This document shows, one piece after another, positions 1 through 7,504 of a stretch of DNA of 10,195 nucleotides. The stretch spans positions 1 through 10,195 of the forward strand of contig JAISVE010000135.1 in the NCBI GenBank assembly GCA_031271725.1, given 5' to 3'. Source of the stretch: Bacteroidales bacterium. GTDB lineage: Bacteria > Bacteroidota > Bacteroidia > Bacteroidales > P3. Made by a program: the position numbers and the translations under genes. The notes below the pieces were generated by a model. It was not told the DNA's origin, did not search any database, and worked only from the letters and a program-made list of their open reading frames with translations. Each line of letters starts with the position of its first letter. Position 1 is the first letter of the stretch.

Positions 1-1
1 A

Positions 2-907
2 AATATACGCCAAGGTCTTGTATCAAAAATTCAGGAATACGAAAACAACATAATTTATAAACGCTACACAGACAGAGTAGGGCAGATTATAACCGGCGAA
101 GTCTATCAGACATGGAAAAAAGAGACCCTGCTTACGGAGAATGGTGTAGAACTTATTCTGCCCAAGAGCGAACAAATTCCTGCCGACTTTTTTCACAAAG
201 GCGATGTTGTTAGAGCTGTTATTATAAAGGTTGATGTTAAGAATAATACGCCTATTATCGTAGTTTCGCGTACATCTCCTCTATTTTTAGAACGTCTTTT
301 AGAACAGGAAGTACCTGAAATTTTTGATGGACTTATTACCATAAAACGCATAGAAAGAGAAGCGGGCGAAAGAGCAAAGGTTGCGGTAGAAAGCTATGAT
401 GATAGAATAGATCCGGTTGGTGCTTGCGTTGGTGTTAAGGGTGCGAGGATACATGGTATTGTTCGTGAACTTAAACAGGAAAATATAGATGTTATTCCTT
501 ACACATCAAATGCAGAACTTCTTATAACCCGTGCGCTAAGTCCCGCAAAAGTTACATCTATAAAACTTAACGAAGACGAGAAAAAGGCAGAAGTATTTAT
601 GAAAGCAGACCAACTTTCGATGGCTATAGGTAAAGGCGGTTGCAACATAAAACTTGCAGGGCGTATATCCGGTTACGAAATAGATGTATTCCGTGATGAG
701 GTTGAAGGTGAAAATGAAGAAGACGTTGACTTGATGGAATTCAATGATGAAATTGAAGAATGGATCATAAAAGAATTTCAAAAAATCGGTCTTGATACGG
801 CAAAAGGTGTTCTTAATATGGACAGGGATGATCTTATTAAGAGAACTGATTTGGAAGAGGAGACTGTTGATGAGGTGTTGAATATCCTTCGCTCCGAATT
901 TGAATAA
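2..907 (+). CDS. nusA: Transcription termination/antitermination factor NusA, 3' part (N-terminus off window)
   Basis: NusA binds RNA polymerase and nascent RNA and modulates pausing, termination and antitermination in the cytoplasm. The frame is open from base 2 to the TAA at 905-907, giving 301 visible residues. In order I see an S1-like RNA-binding domain (from about base 80, 'VGQIITGEV'), a KH1 domain with DPVGACVG and the GVKG loop (bases 431-442), and a KH2 domain with the GKGG loop (bases 629-640). An acidic stretch follows, then a helical C-terminal tail. The RNA-polymerase-binding N-terminal domain, roughly 110-120 residues in the family, lies beyond the left edge, so the gene is cut by the window and not degraded. 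The KH2 loop is followed by Cys where homologues often have Tyr or His, a minor variation. It lies upstream of infB, as in the widespread nusA-infB order. The ATG at 599 is internal and not the start. Confidence 0.96.
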   Translation, partial: NIRQGLVSKIQEYENNIIYKRYTDRVGQIITGEVYQTWKKETLLTENGVELILPKSEQIPADFFHKGDVVRAVIIKVDVKNNTPIIVVSRTSPLFLERLLEQEVPEIFDGLITIKRIEREAGERAKVAVESYDDRIDPVGACVGVKGARIHGIVRELKQENIDVIPYTSNAELLITRALSPAKVTSIKLNEDEKKAEVFMKADQLSMAIGKGGCNIKLAGRISGYEIDVFRDEVEGENEEDVDLMEFNDEIEEWIIKEFQKIGLDTAKGVLNMDRDDLIKRTDLEEETVDEVLNILRSEFE

Positions 908-1019
908 AGACTCCTGAAAAGTCAAATCTCTGTGTTGTGTTTTACTTGCGGCTCGGTTACGTACTCTTAGTACGCTCCCTTTGCCTCTGCGTTTGCACGC
1001 CTTATTAATAAGTTTTTAT
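904..1019 (+). repeat. Intergenic repeat copy 1 with inverted ends (short form)
   Basis: This fills most of the 141-nt nusA-infB gap and begins on the nusA stop codon. Its ends are inverted: ATAAAGACT (904-912) can pair with AGTTTTTAT (1011-1019), with one G-T wobble. Inside is a perfect 6-bp hairpin, CGTACT (960-965) / AGTACG (969-974), with a 3-nt loop. Bases 930-980 match 6463-6512 in the kal-kce gap at roughly 40 of 51 positions by hand alignment, in the same orientation relative to transcription. The similarity continues more loosely to both ends. There is no T-tract after the hairpin, so it does not look like an intrinsic terminator. It may be a REP- or MITE-like dispersed element, or a folded mRNA spacer. 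The remaining leader before infB (1020-1048) is A/T-rich without a clear ribosome-binding site. Confidence 0.6.
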
Positions 1020-1048
1020 AAATAATAGTAAGAAATAAAAAGAAATAT

Positions 1049-4000
1049 ATGTCAGAACAAACAACTACTTCCGTACGGCTTTCAAAAGCAGCTAAGGAGT
1101 TTAACATAGCACTTGCTACTGCTGTAGAATTTTTGGTAAAAAAAGGCTATCCGCTTTCGGATGCTAATCCTAACACCAAGTTGTCGGAGGATCAGTACCT
1201 CGTATTGCAAAAGGAATTTCAAAAAGATAAAAGTGTACTTGAAAAAGCTCATACTCTTGAAATTGGGATGGAGAAAAAACCTGTTCCAATTACTGTTGCT
1301 GCAGTAGAAAAGAAAGAAAAGAAGACAAAGTCGGCTGTAGAGATTGAGGAAGACATAACAATAAAGACAAACACGATTGAAGACGCAGAAACAACTAAAA
1401 ACCGCAGCAAAAAAACAGTAGAAACAGAGGAAAAAATAAAGGAAGAAGAAAAAGTAGAGAAGAAGGTAGAAAAACCAACAAAAAAGAAAAACGATAAGAG
1501 TGCTGCGGAACCTGCTATGCCTAAGAGCACAGCGGAACCTGCGGAGAAAGAGAAGAAATCGGTTGCAAAGCCCAAAGCTACGGAAAGTGTGGTTAAAGAA
1601 ACTCCTGTAGAAACAATGCAAACGGAGGAGAAAGGGTTGAAGGTTTTAGGGCATATTGATATAAAAGGAAGCTCAAGCAAGAATGGTAGAGAAGAGCTGA
1701 AGAAGGCAGCAAAAGAATTTGAAAAAGCAGCGAAAGAAGCCGCCAAAGATGCAGGAAAAGCAGCAACTCAGGCACAGCTTCAAAAAGAGAAAGAAACAAA
1801 GAAAGTTCAAAAGGAGCAACAGGAGCCGGAACAACTTAAACCTGAGGAAAAAGAAACCGTTAGAGTTCATGCTCCTACACTGATGGGACCCAAAATAGTT
1901 AGCGACCAAAAGATAGATCTCACCAAATTCACGGAAAGTAGTCCGCATAGCCGTTCAGACAAGAAAAAGAGAAAGCGTGTAAAAAGGCAGGCAGACGCTT
2001 CAAGCAGCGGCACCATACCGGCAAACATGGGCAAAGATGCTGCCGGCAAAAAAGATAAAAATAAAAACGCAGCAAGCGGTGGCGGTAAAAAAGACAGCGG
2101 CAAGAAGAAGAAAAAACCACAGAATGTCTTTTCAAATCAGGACATAGAATCGCAAATAAAGGAAACACTTTCCAAAATGAGTACTACGGGAAAGTCTGCC
2201 CGTGCAAAACGCAGTAGAGAAAAGCGCATAGAAATAATAAACAAAATAGGCAAAGAACAGGAGCAAATTCAACAGGAACAAAAAACACTAAAACTAACAG
2301 AGTTTGTTACTGCGAATGAACTTGCCACCATGATGAATATTCCTGTTACGGATATTATCAAAACAAGCATGGAGCTCGGCTATTTTGTTTCCATAAATCA
2401 ACGCCTTGACGCCGAACTTATCCGTATTCTTGCAGAAGATCACAATTACGAGGTTTCTTTTGTAGATGCCGAAGTTTTGGATGAATTACAAAACATTGCG
2501 GAAGAAGATGACGATAATGATGAAGCAGTACCGCGTATTCCCATTGTTACCGTTATGGGGCACGTTGACCACGGTAAAACATCGCTGCTTGACTACATCC
2601 GCAAAACAAACGTTATTGCGGGCGAGGCAGGTGGAATAACCCAGCATATCGGTGCCTACGAGGTGCAATTAGAGTCAGGCAAACGTATAACCTTTTTGGA
2701 TACTCCCGGTCACGAAGCGTTTACCGCTATGCGTGCGCGCGGAGCAAAAGTAACCGACATTGCAATTATTGTTGTTGCGGCAGACGATAAAGTGATGCCA
2801 CAAACAATAGAAGCGATAAACCACGCACAGGCGGCAGGTGTTCCTATTATTTTTGCGATTAACAAAGTAGATAAGGACGCTGCGGATCCCGACAAGATAA
2901 AAACCGAGCTTGCTAATATGAATTATCTTGTAGAGGAATGGGGAGGTAAATATCAAAGCAAAGATATTTCGGCAAAGAAAGGTCTTAATATTGATGCCTT
3001 GCTTGACGAGGTTTTACTCGCAGCCGAAGTTCTTGACTTGAAGGCACACCCCGGTAGAAAAGCGAAAGGAACTATACTTGAAGCATCACTTGATAAAGGG
3101 CGAGGCTACGTTGCAAAAGTGCTTGTACAAGATGGTACTGCAAGAATTGGTGATCCGATTATTGCCGGCTCTGTTTCGGGGAGAGTAAAAGCAATGTACA
3201 ATGAGCGCAACCAGCCGGTAAAAGAAGCCGGTCCATCAACACCGGTGTTACTGCTCGGTCTTACAGGTGCACCGCAGGCAGGCGATATGTTCAACGTTGC
3301 GGCAAGCGAAAAAGAAGCCCGCGACATTGCCACCAAACGTGCACAGTTGCAGCGCGAACAGGGCATGCGTACTCAAAAGCACATTACCTTGGATGAAATC
3401 GGCAGACGTATTGCAATCGGCGATTTCAAAGAATTGAATATAATCGTTAAAGGTGACGTTGACGGCTCTATAGAAGCATTGTCTGACGAACTCATAAAAC
3501 TGTCAAACAACGAAGTTCAGGTAAATGTAATTCACAAGTCGGTAGGTCAGATTATCGAAAGCGATGTTATGCTTGCTTCCGCTTCAAATGCGATTATTGT
3601 CGGCTTTCAGGTGCGTCCCTCTCTTTCTGCAAGAAAATTGGCAGAAACAGAGCAAATCGACATTCGCACCTATTCGGTTATCTACGAAGCAAAGGACGAA
3701 ATCAAAGATGCTATCGAAGGCATGCTTTCGCCCGAATTGCAGGAAAAAGTACAGTGTAATCTCGAAGTACGCGAAGTATTCAAAGTTAAAGCAAAAGAAG
3801 GCAATATCACAATTGCAGGCTGCTTTGTGGCAGACGGAAAACTCACACGTCAGCAAAAAATCCGTATTCTCAGGGACGGAATTGTTGTTAAGGAAGGCAG
3901 AAAAATTGCTTCACTGCGCAGATTTAAGGATGACGTTAAAGAAGTTGTTGCAGGGCAGGATTGCGGCGTAGGCATTGAAAACTTTGATGACATAAAAGTT

Positions 4001-4051
4001 GGGGATGTACTCGAAGGCTACGACATCATTGAGGTGAAGAAAACCTTGTAG
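1049..4051 (+). CDS. infB: Translation initiation factor IF-2
   Basis: IF-2 is the GTPase that brings initiator fMet-tRNA to the 30S subunit and promotes 50S joining. The product is 1000 residues, long but usual for Bacteroidota. Residues about 1-60 form the small N-terminal IF2_N-like domain ('[14 protein letters not shown]'). Residues about 70-375 are a low-complexity Lys/Glu/Ala linker, and a second IF2_N-like segment lies near residues 410-470. The G domain has GHVDHGKT (504-511), DTPGHE (551-556) and NKVD (605-608). Domain II, the IF-2 core domain and the C-terminal tRNA-binding beta barrel follow, ending in '[12 protein letters not shown]'. The start at 1049 is preferred because the N-terminal motif begins at once. 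The leader is A-rich (aaaaagaaatat) with no Shine-Dalgarno sequence. tilS follows after 9 nt, so the two are almost certainly cotranscribed. Long antisense frames across the linker are composition artefacts. Confidence 0.98.
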   Translation: MSEQTTTSVRLSKAAKEFNIALATAVEFLVKKGYPLSDANPNTKLSEDQYLVLQKEFQKDKSVLEKAHTLEIGMEKKPVPITVAAVEKKEKKTKSAVEIEEDITIKTNTIEDAETTKNRSKKTVETEEKIKEEEKVEKKVEKPTKKKNDKSAAEPAMPKSTAEPAEKEKKSVAKPKATESVVKETPVETMQTEEKGLKVLGHIDIKGSSSKNGREELKKAAKEFEKAAKEAAKDAGKAATQAQLQKEKETKKVQKEQQEPEQLKPEEKETVRVHAPTLMGPKIVSDQKIDLTKFTESSPHSRSDKKKRKRVKRQADASSSGTIPANMGKDAAGKKDKNKNAASGGGKKDSGKKKKKPQNVFSNQDIESQIKETLSKMSTTGKSARAKRSREKRIEIINKIGKEQEQIQQEQKTLKLTEFVTANELATMMNIPVTDIIKTSMELGYFVSINQRLDAELIRILAEDHNYEVSFVDAEVLDELQNIAEEDDDNDEAVPRIPIVTVMGHVDHGKTSLLDYIRKTNVIAGEAGGITQHIGAYEVQLESGKRITFLDTPGHEAFTAMRARGAKVTDIAIIVVAADDKVMPQTIEAINHAQAAGVPIIFAINKVDKDAADPDKIKTELANMNYLVEEWGGKYQSKDISAKKGLNIDALLDEVLLAAEVLDLKAHPGRKAKGTILEASLDKGRGYVAKVLVQDGTARIGDPIIAGSVSGRVKAMYNERNQPVKEAGPSTPVLLLGLTGAPQAGDMFNVAASEKEARDIATKRAQLQREQGMRTQKHITLDEIGRRIAIGDFKELNIIVKGDVDGSIEALSDELIKLSNNEVQVNVIHKSVGQIIESDVMLASASNAIIVGFQVRPSLSARKLAETEQIDIRTYSVIYEAKDEIKDAIEGMLSPELQEKVQCNLEVREVFKVKAKEGNITIAGCFVADGKLTRQQKIRILRDGIVVKEGRKIASLRRFKDDVKEVVAGQDCGVGIENFDDIKVGDVLEGYDIIEVKKTL

Positions 4052-4060
4052 ATTAGCGTT

Positions 4061-5371
4061 ATGCTCTACAAAAAATTTCTACAGCAAACAAAAATATTCA
4101 AGGACAAAACTCACTTGCTTGTGGCGGTGAGCGGCGGTGCTGACTCCGTTGTTTTGCTGCATTTGATAAACCGCTATACACAGGAAAATCCCGACTATAC
4201 TTTTTCAATAATACATTGCAATTTCAAACTGCGTGGCGAAAGTTCCTTTAGAGATGCCGATTTTGTGGAGCAGTTGGCAAAATTCTACGAAGTTCCGCTT
4301 TACAGCATAGAGTTCAATACTGCGGAATATGCCCGCAGCAACAGTATTTCAATAGAGATGGCGGCACGCGAACTGCGTTATGATTTCTTTGAAAAAATAC
4401 TCTCTCAAATAGATAGTGCACTATGTCTTTTGGCACATCATAAAAATGATAATGTAGAAACGTTTTTCTTGAATTTATTACGCGGAACAGGACTTAAAGG
4501 CTTGCGCGGAATGCCTGCTGCGAGCGGCAATTATGCAAGACCATTGCTGATTTTCAGTAAAGAGGAAATATTGGAGTACGCACATCAACATTCCATAAAT
4601 TATGTGCAGGATCAAACAAATACAGACACTGTTTTTTTGCGCAACAACATTCGTCATAACATTATTCCACAACTCAGCAATATTAACGATATGGCTATAG
4701 AGCACATATCCGAAACAATGAACACGCTGTTAAGCGTAGAGAAAATTGTAGATAAGTGGTTTGCGGAACTCTTGCAGCAAGTAACAATTTCGGAGAATGT
4801 TTTTTCTATAAAAAAAATAATAGAACAAGAGCATCTTGTTTTGTTTTTGGAAATGCTTTTAATGCCGAAAAATTTTTCGCGCAAAACAATTTTACAAATA
4901 GCGGAGTCTTTGCAAAGTGGGATTTCAGGCAAAGTATTTTATTCGCAAACCCATCAATTGCGTAGAGAGAGAGAAACTCTTGTGCTGGAAGAAATACAGG
5001 AAATGCAGGACATATTGCCATCTGATATTCCGCCGTCACTAAAATTTCATAAACAATTTTTTCATTCAATAAATGATGTTCCGAAAGACAGCACAATGGC
5101 AGTGTTGGATAATAAAAAAATAACATCACCTCTTTTAATCAGAAAATGGCAGGATGGAGATTTTTTCTATCCTCTTGGAATGAATAAAAAACAAAAATTA
5201 AGCGATTTCTTCAACAATAATAAATTTACTTCCGCACAAAAGGAAAACACTTGGGTCTTAACTCATGGCGAAGAAATTGTGTGGGTTGTGGGACAGCGCA
5301 TAAGCGATAAATATAAACTAAAATTCCCCAAAAATAAAGGGATTGAGGGACTTGTGATAAATTTTTTGTAA
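4061..5371 (+). CDS. tilS: tRNA(Ile)-lysidine synthetase TilS
   Basis: TilS uses ATP and lysine to convert C34 of the CAU-anticodon tRNA-Ile2 to lysidine, switching it to read AUA codons; it is essential in most bacteria. The 436-residue product has the N-type ATP pyrophosphatase P-loop SGGADS at 24-29. The second conserved block, AHHKNDNVET (125-134), is followed by RGTGLKGLRGM (141-151). A middle helical region follows, and the C-terminal TilS_C domain runs from about residue 345 ('LIRKWQDGDFFYPLGM' to 'VGQRISDKYKL'). Length and domain order are normal for a full-size TilS. In the second block many homologues have HHxDDxxET, whereas residue 129 here is Asn in place of the first Asp. The start lies 9 nt after the infB stop without a visible Shine-Dalgarno sequence, so translation probably depends on the infB transcript. 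Confidence 0.95.
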   Translation: MLYKKFLQQTKIFKDKTHLLVAVSGGADSVVLLHLINRYTQENPDYTFSIIHCNFKLRGESSFRDADFVEQLAKFYEVPLYSIEFNTAEYARSNSISIEMAARELRYDFFEKILSQIDSALCLLAHHKNDNVETFFLNLLRGTGLKGLRGMPAASGNYARPLLIFSKEEILEYAHQHSINYVQDQTNTDTVFLRNNIRHNIIPQLSNINDMAIEHISETMNTLLSVEKIVDKWFAELLQQVTISENVFSIKKIIEQEHLVLFLEMLLMPKNFSRKTILQIAESLQSGISGKVFYSQTHQLRRERETLVLEEIQEMQDILPSDIPPSLKFHKQFFHSINDVPKDSTMAVLDNKKITSPLLIRKWQDGDFFYPLGMNKKQKLSDFFNNNKFTSAQKENTWVLTHGEEIVWVVGQRISDKYKLKFPKNKGIEGLVINFL

Positions 5372-5373
5372 AT

Positions 5374-5396
5374 TAGTAAAATAAAACATTTTACTA
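5374..5396 (+). repeat. 9-bp perfect inverted repeat abutting the CoA-transferase start codon
   Basis: TAGTAAAAT (5374-5382) and ATTTTACTA (5388-5396) are perfect reverse complements around a 5-nt AAAAC spacer. The right arm ends on the A of the CoA-transferase ATG. It occupies nearly the whole 24-nt tilS-atoD gap. No T-tract follows, so it is not a standard terminator. It could be an operator for a dimeric regulator or a weak RNA hairpin over the initiation site. In DNA this AT-rich it could also arise by chance. The sequence pattern is certain, the function is not. Confidence 0.4.
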
Positions 5397-6040
5397 TGAA
5401 TAAAAAAATCACTCCGAAACAAGCTGTAGCCAAAATTAAAAGCGGAATGACGCTTATGATTGGCGGCTTTCTTGCAAACGGCAGCCCCATTAAAATTCTT
5501 GACCTTTTAGCTCAAAGCGGAATCAAGGATTTAACACTGATTTGTAATGATACCGCATACCACGACAAGGCGCACGGAAAACTTATTGCAAATGGGCAAG
5601 TGCGTAAAGTTATAACCTCACATATCGGTACAAATTCCGCAACTATTGAACAAATGAACAGTGGTGTATTGGAAGTTGAATTTGTGCCGCAGGGTACATT
5701 AGCAGAGCGTATTCGTGCGGGCGGTGCGGGCTTGGGTGGTGTTCTAACACCAACAGGCTTGGGAACAATGGTGGAAAAAGGTAAGGAAAAGATTACAGTT
5801 GACGGTAAAGAATACCTGCTCGAAAAACCCTTGCGTGCCGATGTAGCATTGCTTGGCGCAAGCATTGGTGACGAGAGTGGAAATTTAATTTACAGAGGAA
5901 CTTCGCAAAATATGAATCCCTTAATGGCAACGGCTGCGGATACGGTTATTGTAGAAGTGGGCGAGTTGGTTGCTACGGGTGCGTTTGCCCCTGAAACAAT
6001 CCATACACCAAATATTTTTGTGGATTTTATTGTTGCATAA
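5396..6040 (+). CDS. atoD: Acetoacetate/butyrate-type CoA-transferase, subunit A (alpha)
   Basis: This is the alpha subunit of a family I CoA-transferase, AtoD-like. These two-subunit enzymes move CoA between an acyl-CoA and a free acid. In lysine fermentation the expected reaction is butyryl-CoA + acetoacetate to butyrate + acetoacetyl-CoA. The product is 214 residues, close to the usual 215-220. The family signature, a hydrophobic run then GGF-x3-G-x-P, is at residues 20-31 (GGF at 23-25). Further family blocks are GAGLGGVLTPTGLGT and a C-terminal 'DTVIVEVGELV' segment. The catalytic Glu belongs to the beta subunit, which is absent here because kal follows after 15 nt. The next genes, kal and kce, point to lysine catabolism, but the acyl specificity is inferred from this context only. 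It starts 24 nt after tilS, behind a 9-bp inverted repeat. The symbol follows the family and a pathway-specific name may apply. Confidence 0.88.
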   Translation: MNKKITPKQAVAKIKSGMTLMIGGFLANGSPIKILDLLAQSGIKDLTLICNDTAYHDKAHGKLIANGQVRKVITSHIGTNSATIEQMNSGVLEVEFVPQGTLAERIRAGGAGLGGVLTPTGLGTMVEKGKEKITVDGKEYLLEKPLRADVALLGASIGDESGNLIYRGTSQNMNPLMATAADTVIVEVGELVATGAFAPETIHTPNIFVDFIVA

Positions 6041-6055
6041 TAAAATTATAACTAT

Positions 6056-6439
6056 ATGACAAAATCAATGATTAGAGTCCGTATGAGTTCGCACGATGCG
6101 CATTACGGTGGAAATTTGGTTGACGGAGCAAAAATGCTCCAACTTTTCGGCGATGTAGCCACCGAATTACTTATTATCAATGACGGCGATGAAGGGCTTT
6201 TTTGCGCCTACGACAATGTAGAATTTTTAGCACCTGTTTATGCAGGCGACTATATTGAGGCAGTGGGTGAGATTACGGGCACAGGTAATTCGTCACGTAA
6301 AATGACCTTTGAAGCAAGAAAGGTGATAATTCCGCGCCCCGATATTTCAGCATCTGCGGCAGATGTATTGGCAGAGCCGGTAGTTGTTTGTCGTGCAAGT
6401 GGGACTTGTGTAGTTCCGAAAAACAACCAAAGAAAATGA
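6056..6439 (+). CDS. kal: 3-aminobutyryl-CoA ammonia-lyase
   Basis: Kal removes ammonia from L-3-aminobutyryl-CoA to give crotonyl-CoA, the step after Kce in lysine fermentation. The 127-residue product is a single hotdog-fold domain. I recognise the family by its highly conserved blocks: [18 protein letters not shown] (residues 11-28), [10 protein letters not shown] (31-40), DGDEGLF (43-49), [15 protein letters not shown] (55-69), the [14 protein letters not shown] block (77-90), and [18 protein letters not shown] (102-119). Its location between a CoA-transferase subunit and kce supports the call independently. The first ATG (6056) follows the atoD stop by 15 nt in an A/T-rich leader (attataactat). 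An alternative start at residue 5 (6068) also precedes the conserved part and cannot be excluded. The stop codon is immediately followed by a repeat with inverted ends that separates kal from kce. Confidence 0.93.
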   Translation: MTKSMIRVRMSSHDAHYGGNLVDGAKMLQLFGDVATELLIINDGDEGLFCAYDNVEFLAPVYAGDYIEAVGEITGTGNSSRKMTFEARKVIIPRPDISASAADVLAEPVVVCRASGTCVVPKNNQRK

Positions 6440-6636
6440 AAATTTCTAAACTCCTCGAATTTCTGCGTTGTGCAGCACTTGTGACTCGGTCACGTACTTC
6501 AGTACGCTCCCTCATATCCTCGCTTGCCGCGTTATTGCTTCGCAATGAAGTTGCTCTTGCTCGGCATAGGCAAAACTTGTTTTGCCTATGCCCTCGCTTA
6601 ATCGCAACTTTGACCTTTGAAGTTTTAGTAATTTTC
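6438..6636 (+). repeat. Intergenic repeat copy 2 with imperfect inverted ends (long form)
   Basis: This occupies most of the 226-nt gap between kal and kce, starting on the kal stop codon. The ends are inverted: GAAAATTTCTAAACTCC (6438-6454) pairs with 6619-6636, with two mismatches and one bulge. The left part repeats copy 1 (6463-6512 matches 930-980) and carries the same hairpin, CGTACT (6493-6498) / AGTACG (6501-6506). A further module absent from copy 1 follows: ATTGC/GCAAT (6534-6538/6542-6546) and a long nested hairpin at 6548-6610. The octamer CCTCGCTT occurs twice (6518-6525, 6592-6599). No T-tract follows either hairpin. No credible protein is encoded; a + frame crossing it overlaps kal and has no family features. 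Possible roles are a dispersed MITE/REP-like element, or an mRNA processing or attenuation site inside the lysine operon. The rest of the gap (6637-6665) is plain A/T-rich leader. Confidence 0.65.
6548..6610 (+). other. Nested long hairpin inside intergenic repeat copy 2
   Basis: GGCATAGGCAAAA (6563-6575) and TTTTGCCTATGCC (6580-6592) are a perfect 13-bp inverted repeat around CTTG, and the loop C and G can add a fourteenth pair. It is enclosed by a second perfect 7-bp stem, AAGTTGC (6548-6554) / GCAACTT (6604-6610), across an asymmetric internal loop of 8 and 11 nt. As RNA this would be very stable and sits about 55 nt before the kce start. The 3' flank (tgacctttgaag) is not T-rich, so a rho-independent terminator is unlikely. 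It may stabilise or process the mRNA between kal and kce, or be the core of a mobile repeat. Confidence 0.7.
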
Positions 6637-6665
6637 TAAAAATGTAATAATACAATACTATAACT

Positions 6666-7484
6666 ATGGAAAAACTAATAATCACTGCTGCAATTTGCGG
6701 TGCGGAAGTAATGAAAGAACATAACCCCGCCGTTCCCTATACGGTTGAAGAAATAGTAAGGGAAGCGAAATCGGCTTATGATGCCGGCGCAGCAATAGTG
6801 CATTTGCACGTTCGCAAAGATGACGGCACGCCAACGCAAGACAGAGAACGTTTCAGGGAATGTATAGACGCAATTAAAAAAGTAATTCCCGATGTAATTA
6901 TAATCCCCTCTACGGGAGGTGCAGTGGGAATGACGGCAAATGAACGTTTGCAGCCGACAGAATTGCCGATAGAAATGGCAACTTTAGATTGCGGCACTTG
7001 CAATTTCGGCGATGAAGTTTTTGAAAACACAATGCCCATGATGCGCGATTTCGGCAAACGAATGGTGGAAAATAATATTAAACCGGAATTTGAATGTTTT
7101 GAAATGGGACATTTGGATACGGCGTTGAATATGGTGCGTAAAGGACAATTGCCGCCGCATCCGATGCAAATAAACTTTGTGTTGGGAGTACCGGGTTGCA
7201 CTCCTGCAACTGTTCCGAATTTGTGTTGGCTTGTAAATTCAATTCCCGCTGATGCCACTTGGACGGCAACAGGAGTCGGCAGGTCTGCATTTCAAATGGC
7301 AGCCGCTGCAATAGCCATGGGTGGCAATGTGCGTGTGGGTTTTGAAGATAATGTTTATCTCTCAAAAGGCGTGCTTGCAAAATCAAACGGAGAGTTGGTA
7401 GAAAAAGTTGTCCGCCTTGCAAAAGAGCTTGGGCGAGAAATCGCTACACCCGCCGAAGCCAGAAAAATTTTAAACCTAAAATAA
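6666..7484 (+). CDS. kce: 3-keto-5-aminohexanoate cleavage enzyme
   Basis: Kce, of the BKACE (DUF849) family, is a Zn-dependent TIM-barrel enzyme. It converts 3-keto-5-aminohexanoate plus acetyl-CoA to acetoacetate and 3-aminobutyryl-CoA, the substrate of Kal. The product is 272 residues, the normal length. By recall of the characterised Cloacimonas enzyme, the Zn ligands are two His of an HxH motif and a late Glu. Here these are H46 and H48 in 'VHLHVRKDDG' and E227 in 'RVGFEDN'. The proposed catalytic residues E14, S82, T106, R223 and D228 are also present, the late ones shifted by three. Together with kal next door this makes the true Kce function more likely than another BKACE activity. 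The leader (ctataact) resembles that of kal and lacks a Shine-Dalgarno sequence. A 226-nt gap with a strong hairpin precedes it, so its expression may differ from that of kal. An M16 peptidase begins 20 nt downstream. Confidence 0.95.
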   Translation: MEKLIITAAICGAEVMKEHNPAVPYTVEEIVREAKSAYDAGAAIVHLHVRKDDGTPTQDRERFRECIDAIKKVIPDVIIIPSTGGAVGMTANERLQPTELPIEMATLDCGTCNFGDEVFENTMPMMRDFGKRMVENNIKPEFECFEMGHLDTALNMVRKGQLPPHPMQINFVLGVPGCTPATVPNLCWLVNSIPADATWTATGVGRSAFQMAAAAIAMGGNVRVGFEDNVYLSKGVLAKSNGELVEKVVRLAKELGREIATPAEARKILNLK

Positions 7485-7504
7485 CATCTAATAAAATAAG
7501 TATT

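Noticed and set aside
1082..2168. Several long antisense open frames opposite the infB linker
   Set aside because: They lie opposite a Lys/Glu/Ala-rich low-complexity coding region, which yields Phe/Leu/Ser-rich stop-free frames on the other strand. None shows a recognisable domain.
5358..5365. TAAATTTT near the end of tilS as a -7 element for atoD
   Set aside because: It has one mismatch to TAnnTTTG and no TTG-type upstream box at suitable spacing. Near matches are expected by chance in such AT-rich DNA.
6563..6592. Rho-independent terminator after kal
   Set aside because: The 13-bp stem is strong, but the sequence after it is CTCGCTTAATC, without the required T-run on the + strand.
6609..6636. 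Bacteroidota-type promoter before kce (TTTG at 6609-6612, TAATTTTC at 6629-6636)
   Set aside because: The -7-like box misses the final G of TAnnTTTG, the spacing is only 16 nt, shorter than the usual 19 or so, and the bases fall within the inverted end of the repeat.
6388..6639. An 83-codon + strand frame running from the end of kal across the intergenic repeat
   Set aside because: It overlaps kal in another frame, covers the hairpins, and its product has no family features. Composition and structure fit a non-coding repeat better.
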